Shown here piece after piece: positions 25,608 to 34,706 of a DNA stretch of 44,070 nucleotides. Positions within the stretch are counted from its first letter, which is position 1, and each line of letters begins with the position of its first letter. A program made the translations under genes and the position numbers. The stretch comes from an uncultured Saprospiraceae bacterium (GTDB taxonomy: Bacteria; Bacteroidota; Bacteroidia; Chitinophagales; Saprospiraceae): the NCBI GenBank assembly GCA_937941095.1, contig CALDYJ010000063.1:1-44070 (forward strand), given 5' to 3'. The notes under the pieces were generated by a model that saw nothing but the letters and a program-made list of their open reading frames with translations, had not been told where the DNA came from and searched no databases.

Positions 25608-26120
25608 TTAGATGCCGAGCTTAGACTTTACCATTGAGCTCACATCAGAAGTTTCATCTGCAAATAATAGTACTTGAGTACCTGCATCAAAAATGAATTG
25701 GTATCCATTTTCTTCTGCGACAGATTTAATAGCTGTATTTACTCTATCCAAAATCGGCTGTAATAGGGTGGCCTCTTTTTCTTGTATTTGACGAATCATG
25801 TCTTGTTCAAATTTTCCAATCTCCGTTTCTTGAACTTTAATTTTTTGAACTTCTGTTTCTTGTTGTTTTGGAGATAGTTCTCCCCTTTCTACTCTTTGCT
25901 GAACGTCTTTGTATTTGTTCTGCAAATCCACCAACATGCCTTCGCCTCTTTTTTGTAATTGCTTCTGGAAAGTTTCCAGATTAGTTCTAGCTTGTTGCAC
26001 TTCAGGCATTTCAGCGAGTAAAGCCTGAGAGTTCAAATAGCCAAATTTTTGAGCGCTAAGCGTCTGAGAGAATAATGCCATCCCACAAAATAGCATAGCG
26101 TAGATAAATAACTTTTTCAT
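25608..26120 (-). CDS. OmpH/Skp family periplasmic chaperone (second copy)
   Basis: A 170-residue protein with a signal peptide (about 1-23, TLSAQ). A 'KFGYLNSQALLAEMPEVQQAR' N-terminus is followed by a long charged coiled coil (about 45-125). The C-terminus 'VNTAIKSVAEENGYQFIFDAGTQVLLFADETSDV' is typical of OmpH in Bacteroidota. Skp-like trimers hold unfolded outer-membrane proteins in the periplasm before BAM insertion. It lies 80 bp downstream of a second ompH gene, but carries its own exact -7 box, so it may be transcribed separately. Confidence 0.92.
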   Translation of the reverse strand: MKKLFIYAMLFCGMALFSQTLSAQKFGYLNSQALLAEMPEVQQARTNLETFQKQLQKRGEGMLVDLQNKYKDVQQRVERGELSPKQQETEVQKIKVQETEIGKFEQDMIRQIQEKEATLLQPILDRVNTAIKSVAEENGYQFIFDAGTQVLLFADETSDVSSMVKSKLGI

Positions 26121-26176
26121 AATACGTATCCTTTAGATAATTTTTTCTTTTAATATAATTCCTGTAAACAAGTCAG

Positions 26177-26184
26177 CAAAGATA
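26177..26184 (-). promoter_or_regulatory. -7 promoter box for the downstream ompH gene
   Basis: The minus strand reads TATCTTTG, an exact TAnnTTTG match, 57 bp upstream of the ATG at 26120. It lies between the two ompH genes. Confidence 0.5.
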
Positions 26185-26200
26185 GTGAATCCTTAAATCT

Positions 26201-26737
26201 TTAAAGACCTAATTCCTTTTTAATATCGTCAGTTTTGTCATATCGTGGATTTGCAAATATGATCCCTGTGGATGAATTTGCATCAAAAATAAAATCAAAA
26301 CCTTTTTGTTCAGCAAATTGCTCGATGGCATTGTAAACTTTCTCTTGGATCGGCCTCACCAAATCTTGTCTTTTCTTGAAAAGAGCACCTTCAGGTCCAA
26401 ATTTAGATTTCTGCATTTCTCTCACTCTCTTTTCTGCACTCATAATCTCGTCTTCTTTATTTTTTCTCATGTCTTCACTCATAAGTACTTGTTCTGCTTG
26501 ATAGGCGCTATACATACCTTTGATCTTATCGTATTCTTGAGCGATCTCTTGTCTCCATTGTGAGGCAACTTTGTCAAGATCTGCTTGAGCTGTTTTATAA
26601 TCAGACATAGACTCTAATATTGAGTTTATATCGCATACTGCTATTCTCTGTGCCTCCATGGAAGAAAAGCTCAACATGGATAGAGCGAAAATGGCTAAAA
26701 AATTTCTTGTGAATTTTGATACTTGTAGATTTAACAT
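26201..26737 (-). CDS. OmpH/Skp family periplasmic chaperone (first copy)
   Basis: A 178-residue protein with a long signal peptide (about 1-29, ending MEAQ). It then has 'IAVCDINSILESMSDYKTAQADLDKVA', a charged coiled coil (about 50-125) and the family C-terminus 'VYNAIEQFAEQKGFDFIFDANSSTGIIFANPRYDKTDDI'. It is paired with another OmpH gene as in many Bacteroidota. However, bamA, usually just upstream, is not in this window; the upstream neighbour is hutH on the opposite strand. Confidence 0.92.
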   Translation of the reverse strand: MLNLQVSKFTRNFLAIFALSMLSFSSMEAQRIAVCDINSILESMSDYKTAQADLDKVASQWRQEIAQEYDKIKGMYSAYQAEQVLMSEDMRKNKEDEIMSAEKRVREMQKSKFGPEGALFKKRQDLVRPIQEKVYNAIEQFAEQKGFDFIFDANSSTGIIFANPRYDKTDDIKKELGL

Positions 26738-26781
26738 AATTACAGTTATATTTTAATTTTTTTAATCTGTTTTAAGGCGCT

Positions 26782-26789
26782 CAAAGTTA
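26782..26789 (-). promoter_or_regulatory. -7 promoter box for the ompH pair
   Basis: The minus strand reads TAACTTTG, an exact TAnnTTTG match, 45 bp upstream of the ATG at 26737, predicting a leader of about 40 nt. Confidence 0.5.
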
Positions 26790-26944
26790 AATATTATCAT
26801 TTGAATTTGAAACCCTAATAAACATACCTTTCTTAAATAGGTAACGCATTTAAGACGCAGGTCGTATGATTAGGTTAATTTCATTAACCATAATTTAACT
26901 ATAGCGTTAATTACTCTTAATTTACTTATTCAACTGACATTAAT

Positions 26945-26952
26945 TACTTTTG
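26945..26952 (+). promoter_or_regulatory. -7 promoter box for hutH
   Basis: TACTTTTG matches TAnnTTTG exactly. The expected transcription start is near 26959, so the ATG at 26990 lies about 30 nt downstream. The TTG at 26957 that would extend the frame falls at the transcription start and is unlikely to be used. Confidence 0.5.
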
Positions 26953-26989
26953 ACTTTTGATTTTAGTTATCAGCATAATTTTATTTAAA

Positions 26990-28462
26990 ATGGATAAAGT
27001 AGTCATAGGCACAAAGAAATTCACCTTTACAGATATAGCAAAAATTTGTAATGGATCTTTTAAAGTAGAATTATCAAACGCTGGTAAAAAGAAGGTCGAG
27101 CAATGCCGCGAATACCTTAATCATAGAGTAGTAACTAAAAAAGAACTCTTGTATGGAATCAATACTGGATTCGGTTCTTTATGCAATGTCGAAATTTCAC
27201 TAAAAGAAATAGAGGTACTTCAGACAAACTTAATCAGATCCCATGCATGTGGAGTCGGAAATACTGTCCCTATTGAAGTAGTGAGGATCATGATGTTCCT
27301 CAAAATACTCAATCTTTCATTTGGGTATTCTGGTGTTAGATTGGATTTGATAAAATTGATGATCAAACATTTTGAAAAAGGTCTATCTCCAGAGATCTTT
27401 CAATTGGGATCACTTGGAGCATCAGGAGATTTAGCTCCTTTAGCACATCTCAGCTTACCTTTAATTGGCGAAGGAAAATTATGGAATGGTAAAAAGTATG
27501 TAAAGGCAGAATCCGTTTTAAAGAAACATAAAATAAAAACGACAACTTTAAAAGCTAAAGAAGGAATCGCACTATTAAATGGGACACAATTCTCAACCGC
27601 ATATGCTGTTTGGTGTATGAATGAAGTGAAGAGATTGTTTGATTTAGCAAACCTTTGTGCTGCCATATCATTAGACGCTTTTCACTGTAGCCTTAAACCA
27701 TTTTCTGAAGTTTTGCATTTGATCAGACCACATGAAGGTCAGTTGAAGGTGGCAAAAGCTATACGCAAAACATTAAGAGGTAGTAAAATTCAGAAAACAC
27801 CTAAACAAAATGTTCAAGATCCGTATGCTTTTAGATGTGTACCTCAAGTGCATGGTGCTAGCTACGATACATTCAAACATTGTGAAAAAGTCATCAACAC
27901 CGAAATAAACAGTGTCACAGACAATCCGAATATTTTTGTAGAAAGCGACCAAGTCTTATCAGGAGGTAATTTTCATGCTCAACCTATCGCACTCATTCTT
28001 GATTTTATGGCAATTGCTGTGGCTGAATTAGGAAGCATTTCAGAAAGAAGAACCTTCCAACTTATCAGTGGAAAAAGAGAATTACCAGAATTTTTGATCA
28101 AAAAAGTTGGACTCAATTCTGGTTTGATGATACCACAATATACTGCAGCTTCTATTGTAAGTCAGAACAAGCAATTATGTACACCAGCTTCTGTAGATTC
28201 AATTGTATCAAGTAATGGGCAAGAAGATCATGTAAGTATGGCCGCTAATGCAGCGACAAAAACATACAAAGTCGTCAAGAATCTTGAGCGTATTCTAGCC
28301 ATCGAATTTATGACTGCTATGCAAGCATTGGAATTCAGAAAGGCTTCAAGCAAATCTATTGTCGAGCTTCATCATGCTTACAGAAAACATGTAAAACCGT
28401 TAAACGTTGACAGGAATTTAAGTCTCGACATTCACAAGACCATTAGCTTTCTTGCAAATTGA
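26990..28462 (+). CDS. hutH: Histidine ammonia-lyase (aromatic amino acid lyase family)
   Basis: 490 residues from the ATG at 26990. The Ala144-Ser145-Gly146 triad (GSLGASGDLAPLAH) self-cyclises into the MIO electrophile. Tyr55 (YGINTGFG), His85 in LIRSHACGVG and LLNGTQ match histidine ammonia-lyase. The SHA motif in particular favours histidine over tyrosine or phenylalanine. 'QEDHVSMAANAATKTYKVV' is the C-terminal signature. It converts L-histidine to urocanate and ammonia, but no hutU, hutI or hutG is nearby, so a pathway context is missing. The stop codon overlaps the TTG start of the next gene (TTGA). Confidence 0.88.
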   Translation: MDKVVIGTKKFTFTDIAKICNGSFKVELSNAGKKKVEQCREYLNHRVVTKKELLYGINTGFGSLCNVEISLKEIEVLQTNLIRSHACGVGNTVPIEVVRIMMFLKILNLSFGYSGVRLDLIKLMIKHFEKGLSPEIFQLGSLGASGDLAPLAHLSLPLIGEGKLWNGKKYVKAESVLKKHKIKTTTLKAKEGIALLNGTQFSTAYAVWCMNEVKRLFDLANLCAAISLDAFHCSLKPFSEVLHLIRPHEGQLKVAKAIRKTLRGSKIQKTPKQNVQDPYAFRCVPQVHGASYDTFKHCEKVINTEINSVTDNPNIFVESDQVLSGGNFHAQPIALILDFMAIAVAELGSISERRTFQLISGKRELPEFLIKKVGLNSGLMIPQYTAASIVSQNKQLCTPASVDSIVSSNGQEDHVSMAANAATKTYKVVKNLERILAIEFMTAMQALEFRKASSKSIVELHHAYRKHVKPLNVDRNLSLDIHKTISFLAN

Positions 28463-29589
28463 ATCAAAGAGGCAAAAATATAATCCTACTTTTATTTTTA
28501 ATCTTACCTGCTTTAGCCTACTCCCAATTAGAAGAAGCATTTTTTATCGAATCATCTTTTCATGCAGGAAGAATTGTAAAACACAGAGAGACCATAAACT
28601 TTCCAGTAGATGGCCCATCTTTTGGAATCGAATTAAGTACCAAATGGCAAAGTAGAGGCAAAAAAGAATGGCAGCAATTTCAAGGATATCCTGCCATGGG
28701 ATTCTCTCTACTCGCTATGCGTTTAGGTGATAAAGATGTTTTAGGATCCGCCTTAGGAATATTTCCAAACCTCAGCATAAATCTTGTCAGAAAAAAGGAA
28801 TGGCAATTATTATTTCAAATGGGCACAGGTATGGCATGGCTAACAAGCCCTTTTGACCAAAACAATAATCCAGAAAACAATGCCATTAGTTCTAACATTA
28901 ACAATGTAAGTTCCATTAAATTTTACCTTAGAAAAAAATTAAACAAAAAGATTAAACTTTTAGCAGGGTTTAGTTTTACTCATTTTTCCAATGGAGGATC
29001 AAAACTCCCTAACCTAGGCATAAACATACCAAGTTTTTCACTTGGGATCTTGCATTCAAAAGAAGAACTCAATCCCATTGACTTTTACCATTTTGACGTA
29101 AGTAAAAAAACGAATAAAAAAATTGGACTAGAAGCTTATGGTGCACTAGCCTACCAAGAAATTAGAGTAGCAGGTGGACCTCGCTATCCAGTATACATAG
29201 CTGGCATAGCTGGACAATGGAGTTTAAGCAAAGTGAATCGGTTAAAACTAGGGTACGAATATGAGTTCAACAAAAGCATGCTTATTTTTGGAAGGTATAT
29301 TTCTAAATATAATTCTGATAAAGAAGCAAATCAAGGAGCTAGCAGGCACATGATTTATTTAGGCGATGAATTTTTGTTTGGGGATTGGGCATGTCAATTA
29401 CAAGCTGGCATTTATCTTTTTAAAAAGCAGTCCCTTTTGCTACCGAAAGATTATTACTTTAAACTCACTACAAAGTATTACTTGCCTCCCTTCGGAAATC
29501 CGTCTACAAGATTTTATCTAAGGATGGCCATTAAATCTCACTTATTTGTAGCTGATTATTTAAGTTTAGGCCTCGGGGCTGCCTTTTGA
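28459..29589 (+). CDS. Acyloxyacyl hydrolase / PagL-like lipid A 3-O-deacylase family, TTG start
   Basis: A 376-residue protein. The signal peptide (about 1-22, ending AYSQ) is only encoded if translation begins at the TTG at 28459, as no ATG occurs before residue 80. The TTG overlaps the hutH stop as TTGA, the same coupling geometry as ATGA. Residues 22-200 form a PagL-like barrel with the catalytic motif FTHFSNGG (His175, Ser177, Asn178) and 'LPNLGIN' after it. PagL removes the 3-O acyl chain of lipid A in the outer membrane. The protein is about twice the length of PagL, and the second half (200-376) also looks like barrel strands, ending in Phe. The pairing with hutH has no obvious metabolic logic. 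Confidence 0.8.
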   Translation: MNQRGKNIILLLFLILPALAYSQLEEAFFIESSFHAGRIVKHRETINFPVDGPSFGIELSTKWQSRGKKEWQQFQGYPAMGFSLLAMRLGDKDVLGSALGIFPNLSINLVRKKEWQLLFQMGTGMAWLTSPFDQNNNPENNAISSNINNVSSIKFYLRKKLNKKIKLLAGFSFTHFSNGGSKLPNLGINIPSFSLGILHSKEELNPIDFYHFDVSKKTNKKIGLEAYGALAYQEIRVAGGPRYPVYIAGIAGQWSLSKVNRLKLGYEYEFNKSMLIFGRYISKYNSDKEANQGASRHMIYLGDEFLFGDWACQLQAGIYLFKKQSLLLPKDYYFKLTTKYYLPPFGNPSTRFYLRMAIKSHLFVADYLSLGLGAAF

Positions 29590-29596
29590 TTTTATA

Positions 29597-30928
29597 CTAT
29601 TTTTGTCTGATTACCCTTTGTGGGAAAGGAATCTCAATATCGTTTTCTCTAAAAGCTTTATCAATGGCAAACCTGAGATCAGACTTGATGTCTTCAATGA
29701 TGATGAAATTTTTCGTCCAAAAATGCAATTCAAAAGCTAAGGAAGAAGCCGAAAAATCTTTGAACCTAATGAAGGGTGAAGGATATTTTAAAATGTAAAT
29801 GTTTTCGGTTGCGATGGCGTTTAAAATTTCTTTTACCTTTTCCGTATCTGAGCCATAAGCTACCCCGACTGCAAGACTAAAGCGAGACTTATCATCATAG
29901 TGACTCCAATTGACGACTTTATCTGCCACCAGTTTTGAATTTGGAACAATAACCGTTTTATTATCTCGGGTTTCAACCAAAGAAGTTCTTAGGCCGATTC
30001 TTTTAACTGTTCCTACCATTCCCCCTACATCCACCACATCTTCAACTTCTACTGTTCTTTCAAATAGTAAAATGAGCCCAGAAACCAAATCATTAAAAAT
30101 ATGTTGCAGTCCCAAACCGATACCAACCAATAAGGCAGCAGCACCACCCCAAATTACAGTCATTTGAATGCCAAGATTTTCTAAGGCTATTATGGCTGCA
30201 AAAATATAAATCACATACTGCACCAGTTGATTGATGGCAAACCTAGAACCTACGTTAATTTTATTTCTTTCGTAGTACCTAAAGAAAATTAAGTTTAAAA
30301 CAAACCATGCAATCAATCGAGCAAAGAGAATGATTAGGATTGCCATAAAAATATTTGATATCCGAAATTCTAGAGAAGAAGTTCCAGATCCAAAAGGGAT
30401 GACAAAATCAAAATTGACTGAACGCAGTATCCAGATAAAAGCTATGACATAAACGATGTATTGGAGAATTTTACCAGCCTTAACTTGAGAATCTGCTTTA
30501 TCTCGATCATTATTACTTGCAAATTCACCATCCTTCATTCTAGAATTATAGTTTCTAGAAAAGACTTTTGTCAAAACACTGTCTAAGATTCTAGCCATTT
30601 GAAAAATCAAAATGGCCTCTAGGATGGTAGATATTCTAAAAGTTGCGGTTTCTGTTTTGTATAAAACGTAATCAAAATTTAAACTCAGTAACAAGCCAAG
30701 AAGTGCCATTACAACAAACAAGAACCTCACATTAAAGATGGTTCTTTCTTTGTTTTGCTGATTTGTATTATCCCACTTAAAATATTTAGGCAGGGCGGTA
30801 TTGAATGCAAAAAAGTATAAGGTGAAAATAAAAACGGTAGTAAAGGCCAATCCCAAGAATTGCCCAAAGCTAAATTCGTAGGTTCCAATGGTGAATAAAA
30901 TTTCCCGTAACAGTTCGTTTGAATTCAT
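29597..30928 (-). CDS. Mechanosensitive ion channel, MscS family
   Basis: A 443-residue membrane protein. Several helices occupy about 15-40, 60-80, 95-115, 165-185, 205-235 and 245-265. The MscS pore helix and beta domain follow: 'GGAAALLVGIGLGLQHIFNDLVSGLILLFERTVEVEDVV' and 'GTVKRIGLRTSLVETRDNKTVIVPNSKLVADKVVNWSHYD'. These channels open on membrane tension to release solutes under hypo-osmotic shock. The extra N-terminal helices make it longer than E. coli MscS. The ATG immediately follows the folA stop (no intervening base), so it is co-transcribed with folA. It converges with the lipid A deacylase gene, 7 bp apart. Confidence 0.92.
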   Translation of the reverse strand: MNSNELLREILFTIGTYEFSFGQFLGLAFTTVFIFTLYFFAFNTALPKYFKWDNTNQQNKERTIFNVRFLFVVMALLGLLLSLNFDYVLYKTETATFRISTILEAILIFQMARILDSVLTKVFSRNYNSRMKDGEFASNNDRDKADSQVKAGKILQYIVYVIAFIWILRSVNFDFVIPFGSGTSSLEFRISNIFMAILIILFARLIAWFVLNLIFFRYYERNKINVGSRFAINQLVQYVIYIFAAIIALENLGIQMTVIWGGAAALLVGIGLGLQHIFNDLVSGLILLFERTVEVEDVVDVGGMVGTVKRIGLRTSLVETRDNKTVIVPNSKLVADKVVNWSHYDDKSRFSLAVGVAYGSDTEKVKEILNAIATENIYILKYPSPFIRFKDFSASSLAFELHFWTKNFIIIEDIKSDLRFAIDKAFRENDIEIPFPQRVIRQK

Positions 30929-31456
30929 CTATTCTTGCTCTTTAAGGTCTACTCTTCTAGTATAAACCTCAAAATTAAAATCGAATTTATTTTTTTCATT
31001 GGCCTTTTTCTCGTCTTTAGAAATAAGCTCCCAATTATCAAAGTTTATGTCTCTAAAGTAAACAACTTCATCACCTTCCTTGAAACTAACATCTGTAAAA
31101 ACCCTAGTTAAATAAAGTTTATCTAGGTAATTCCATGCAAGGTTGTAAATCTCTGCTCCACCTACAATAAAAACTTCTTCTTCTTGATTATCGTATGCAA
31201 TGGTCAAAGCTTCTTCTATATCATGAACAACTAAACCCCCTGAAACCACATAAAAAGGATTACGCGTCATAATTATATTTGTTCGTTTTGGGAGCGGTTT
31301 CCCAATAGATTCGAAACATTTTCTTCCCATTATAATGTGATGTTCCATGGTTTTTCTTTTAAAATACTTCAAATCAGAAGGTAAGTACCAGGGGATGTCA
31401 TTATTAACACCTATCACCTTATTATTAGACATTGCTACAATTGCAGAAACCAACAT
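30929..31456 (-). CDS. folA: Dihydrofolate reductase
   Basis: A 175-residue enzyme that reduces dihydrofolate to tetrahydrofolate with NADPH. Family motifs are 'VSAIVAMSNNKVIGVNNDIPWYLPSDLKYFK' (Trp and catalytic Asp in LPSDL), 'HHIIMGRKCFESIGKPLPKRTNIIMTRN' and 'EEVFIVGGAEIYNLAWNYLDKLYLTRV'. The length is slightly above the E. coli enzyme. It sits 39 bp downstream of the PBP2 gene and abuts mscS, so it is probably part of the mre transcript. Confidence 0.97.
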   Translation of the reverse strand: MLVSAIVAMSNNKVIGVNNDIPWYLPSDLKYFKRKTMEHHIIMGRKCFESIGKPLPKRTNIIMTRNPFYVVSGGLVVHDIEEALTIAYDNQEEEVFIVGGAEIYNLAWNYLDKLYLTRVFTDVSFKEGDEVVYFRDINFDNWELISKDEKKANEKNKFDFNFEVYTRRVDLKEQE

Positions 31457-31495
31457 TTATTCTTTTTTCACAAGAAACGGAAAAATACAATGTTA

Positions 31496-33337
31496 TCAAG
31501 GGTCTTTTATCAACACCTTGTTTTGTAAATAGTTTTTCAAGCCAATCCTACTCGGTCGAATCTCTCCATTTAAGTATTGCTCTATCATTAAACTTGCAGT
31601 GGGAGCTGCATATATTCCTCCATCACCTGCGTTTTCAATGTATACCGCAATCGCAATTTTAGGATTTACTTTTGGTGCAAAAGCAAAAAAGATCGAGTGA
31701 TCTTTTCCATGTGGATTTTGCGCAGTTCCAGTTTTACCACAAATTTTTATGTCTGGTAAATAAGAATTAAGTGCTGTTCCTGAAGTTAATACTTTTTCCA
31801 TTCCAATGATGACATTTTCAAAATGAATGGAATCAATGGGTACTTCATTTTTAATGCTATACTTCGGATCGATTTCTCTATCATTATGTTTGAATGCTTT
31901 AATCAAGCGTGGTGTATAATAGTGACCTCTATTAGCAATCATTGCAGCAAGATTGGCCATTTGGAGTGTAGTCATTTCTAATTCTCCTTGCCCTATCCCT
32001 ATAGAAACAATTGTTGGAGATCGCCATCTTCTTCCTTTGTATTTTTTATCATAACTTTCTTTACTTGGAACATTTCCACCTTTTTCAATTTCAAAGTCTA
32101 AGCCCAAAGGAGCTCCTAATCCCATTTTTTTTAGGTAAGTATTAAAAATATCCAAGCCAGTTCCAGGGTTATGATAACCGTCTTTATCGATAATTCTTTT
32201 AAACATTTCACAGAAGTATGCATTACAGGAATACTGAATCGCTGTACCCATATTTCCAATTGGAGGATGGTTGTGGCAGCCTATAACTCTATCAACATTC
32301 CAATAACCCTCTTGACAACCGAAAGGTTTATTATAATGCCATACGCCTTCTTGCATGGCTATCATACCTACAATAGGTTTAAACAATGAGCCAGGAGGAT
32401 ATTTAGCAGCTACTGCTCTATTAAAAAATGGGTTTAGCGGATCTTCGTTTAATTCTTTAAAAGCTTTTCCTCGCTCTCTACTAATGGCTAAAACATCTGG
32501 ATTATAAGTTGGTGCACTGATAAAGGATAAAATTTCACCAGTTTGAGGTTCGATGGCCACTATCCCGCCAAGTTTGTTTTGCATAAGACCTTCGCCAAAC
32601 AATTGAAGGTCTCTATCAATGGTAGATATCAGATCCATTCCAGAAATTGCGGGTTTATTTAAGTTCCCTGATTTAAAGTCCCCCACTATTCTACCCAGGT
32701 TATCCTTAAGTTGTACTTTGACTCCTTTTTCTCCCCTCAAGAGCTCTTCATAGGCTGCTTCTAAACCACTTGAGCCTATGTAATCTCCGAGGGCATATTT
32801 TCCTTCTGACTTTTCAATCTGTTTTTTATTTACTTCACTGATGTAACCAAGCATGTGTGCTGCAATGGTGTCTTGATAACCACGTATGTTTCTAATTTGC
32901 ACGAAAAAACCTGGAAACTCGTGCAAGCTCTCTTGCAATTTCGTGTAAGTTATTGCTGAGAGTTTCCTCATAAAAACAAAAGGTACCGACCTAGAGTACC
33001 TATTACCAAATTGTTTTTTTACTCTCTTTTTAAAGCCTTCTTTATCAATGCCTAATATTTCACAAAGATGAAGGGTGTCCATTTCGGCATCGATCTGATT
33101 ATAGGTCACCATGAGGTCATAACTAGGATAATTATACGTTAGGATGTTTTCATTTCGATCATAGATGACTCCTCTAGAAGGGTACAAAACCAAATTGTTT
33201 ACTGCGGCTGTTTGAGCTTTTTCCTGATACTTTTTATCAAATAATTGCAATTGCATGGCCCGACCTATTAGGATAAGTGTACCTAATAAGAATATGATTT
33301 TGATAGGAATCTGTCTGCCTGCGTAAGTATCAGCCAA
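31496..33337 (-). CDS. mrdA: Penicillin-binding protein 2 (peptidoglycan transpeptidase of the elongasome)
   Basis: A 613-residue class B PBP. One N-terminal membrane anchor (about 11-28) is followed by the PBP dimerisation domain (from 'RGVIYDRNENIL'). The transpeptidase domain has all three active-site motifs: Ser317-Leu-Phe-Lys320 (PPGSLFKP), Ser370-Cys-Asn372 and Lys535-Thr-Gly537 (GKTGTAQ). It cross-links peptidoglycan during lateral wall growth. It follows mreD by 7 bp in the mreBCD operon. rodA, its usual glycosyltransferase partner, does not follow; folA takes that position. Confidence 0.96.
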   Translation of the reverse strand: MADTYAGRQIPIKIIFLLGTLILIGRAMQLQLFDKKYQEKAQTAAVNNLVLYPSRGVIYDRNENILTYNYPSYDLMVTYNQIDAEMDTLHLCEILGIDKEGFKKRVKKQFGNRYSRSVPFVFMRKLSAITYTKLQESLHEFPGFFVQIRNIRGYQDTIAAHMLGYISEVNKKQIEKSEGKYALGDYIGSSGLEAAYEELLRGEKGVKVQLKDNLGRIVGDFKSGNLNKPAISGMDLISTIDRDLQLFGEGLMQNKLGGIVAIEPQTGEILSFISAPTYNPDVLAISRERGKAFKELNEDPLNPFFNRAVAAKYPPGSLFKPIVGMIAMQEGVWHYNKPFGCQEGYWNVDRVIGCHNHPPIGNMGTAIQYSCNAYFCEMFKRIIDKDGYHNPGTGLDIFNTYLKKMGLGAPLGLDFEIEKGGNVPSKESYDKKYKGRRWRSPTIVSIGIGQGELEMTTLQMANLAAMIANRGHYYTPRLIKAFKHNDREIDPKYSIKNEVPIDSIHFENVIIGMEKVLTSGTALNSYLPDIKICGKTGTAQNPHGKDHSIFFAFAPKVNPKIAIAVYIENAGDGGIYAAPTASLMIEQYLNGEIRPSRIGLKNYLQNKVLIKDP

Positions 33338-33344
33338 AGGCTAA

Positions 33345-33863
33345 TTATTTTGGGTTAAAAATGAACTGATATAAAATTATGAAAAGGATGCTAATAAAGA
33401 AACTTGCCAATGTTTTTAATATAATTTGGCCTATGTAAACGAAGGTAAATGCTTCGACAGAAAAGTAAAAGAACAGGTGTAAAAACAATAAGATACTGGC
33501 ATACCTCAAAAACCAAAGGAATCCATAATTGGTAGCATTAGGGCTCAATAAGACATCATAATCACTTTGAGGTTTGTTTATGGCAAGAATATTAGGTCTA
33601 ATAAAGGCTGTAAATACACAGGCGCTTGCATGGATTCCAATTGAATTATAAAAGATGTCAACAATAATCCCCATTAAGAAAGCCAATAAAATGATGACCA
33701 CTTTCGAATACCTAAAGGGCAACAACAATATAAAAATGGGATAAATAAAAATATGGAAATAAACAGCATAAGACCACTGCATGTTCAATTGCTTAAAAAC
33801 GGCTACTTGAAACAACAGTAACAAAATAAGTCTCCATCCATTTCTTAAGTTGACATTATTCAT
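33345..33863 (-). CDS. mreD: Rod shape-determining protein MreD
   Basis: A 172-residue protein with about five hydrophobic helices (about 12-28, 33-50, 53-72, 113-133, 140-165). Its 'NNVNLRNGWRLILLLLFQVAVFKQL' start and 'AFLMGIIVDIFYNSIGIHASACVFTAFIRP' segment are typical of MreD in Bacteroidota. Sequence conservation in this family is low, so the call depends partly on its place between mreC and PBP2. It overlaps the mreC end by 8 bp. Confidence 0.9.
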   Translation of the reverse strand: MNNVNLRNGWRLILLLLFQVAVFKQLNMQWSYAVYFHIFIYPIFILLLPFRYSKVVIILLAFLMGIIVDIFYNSIGIHASACVFTAFIRPNILAINKPQSDYDVLLSPNATNYGFLWFLRYASILLFLHLFFYFSVEAFTFVYIGQIILKTLASFFISILFIILYQFIFNPK

Positions 33864-34686
33864 TCTTAGTCGCTTGTTCTAATTCCTCTTTTTCGTTTTT
33901 AAAGTTATCACTTATTATGTATACATAATCTAATCTGCTTAGATCATTACTTAATTTTACATCGATGGTATAAGAATTAAACCCTTGCTCTAGCCAAAAA
34001 GAATCGATTTTACCAATCGAAATCTTTTCTGGAAATTTTGAAGAGTATCCACTTGTCACAATTGTATCACCAATAGCAATGATAGCGTGTTTTGGAATAT
34101 CTTCTAATTGTACAATGGTAGGATCGTCTCCTTTCCAAGCAAGTGAGCCAAAGTATCCTTGAGGATGAATGCTAGCAGAAATACGTACTTGTCTATGAAG
34201 CAAAGAAACCGCTATGGAGTAATTTTTACGGACATCTTTTATGATGCCGACTACTCCATTTTGATCAATAACTCCCATCCTGGGTTTTACTCCATGATTG
34301 GAACCTTTGTTAATGGTAATTTTATTATTATTTAAGTTTATGGAATTGTTGACGACCTTTCCTACCAGATAAGCATATTGAAAAAGAGAATCTTGATTGT
34401 AGAGGCTGTCCAGATTTGTGACGGATTGATATTCAGAATTATAAAGTAATTTTCTAAGTCTGGCATTTTCATTAGCAAGACTATCTGCAACTCGATCTAA
34501 TTTAAAGTAAGCACTCATCTTATCCACTCGATCATAGATAGAGCCTGTAACAATATTTGCAGAATTAAGGTAAATTTCTTGTTGAGACCTGTTGTTTCTG
34601 ATGATCAGAATGAAGCAAAGAAACTCTAAAAAGATAAAAAGGAAGATGTGACCATACTTAATAAAAAGTAAAAAGAGGTTCCGCAT
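33856..34686 (-). CDS. mreC: Rod shape-determining protein MreC
   Basis: A 276-residue bitopic protein. One N-terminal membrane helix (about 10-28) is followed by a coiled-coil stretch (about 45-80; 'DRVADSLANENARLRKLLYN') and the periplasmic beta-barrel domain with 'ITINKGSNHGVKPRMGVIDQNGVVGIIKDV' and 'GDTIVTSGYSSKFPEKISIGKI'. MreC links cytoplasmic MreB filaments to PBP2. It follows mreB by 20 bp and overlaps mreD by 8 bp. Confidence 0.95.
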   Translation of the reverse strand: MRNLFLLFIKYGHIFLFIFLEFLCFILIIRNNRSQQEIYLNSANIVTGSIYDRVDKMSAYFKLDRVADSLANENARLRKLLYNSEYQSVTNLDSLYNQDSLFQYAYLVGKVVNNSINLNNNKITINKGSNHGVKPRMGVIDQNGVVGIIKDVRKNYSIAVSLLHRQVRISASIHPQGYFGSLAWKGDDPTIVQLEDIPKHAIIAIGDTIVTSGYSSKFPEKISIGKIDSFWLEQGFNSYTIDVKLSNDLSRLDYVYIISDNFKNEKEELEQATKNE

Positions 34687-34706
34687 GGTTTACTTTTATA
34701 AGGTGA

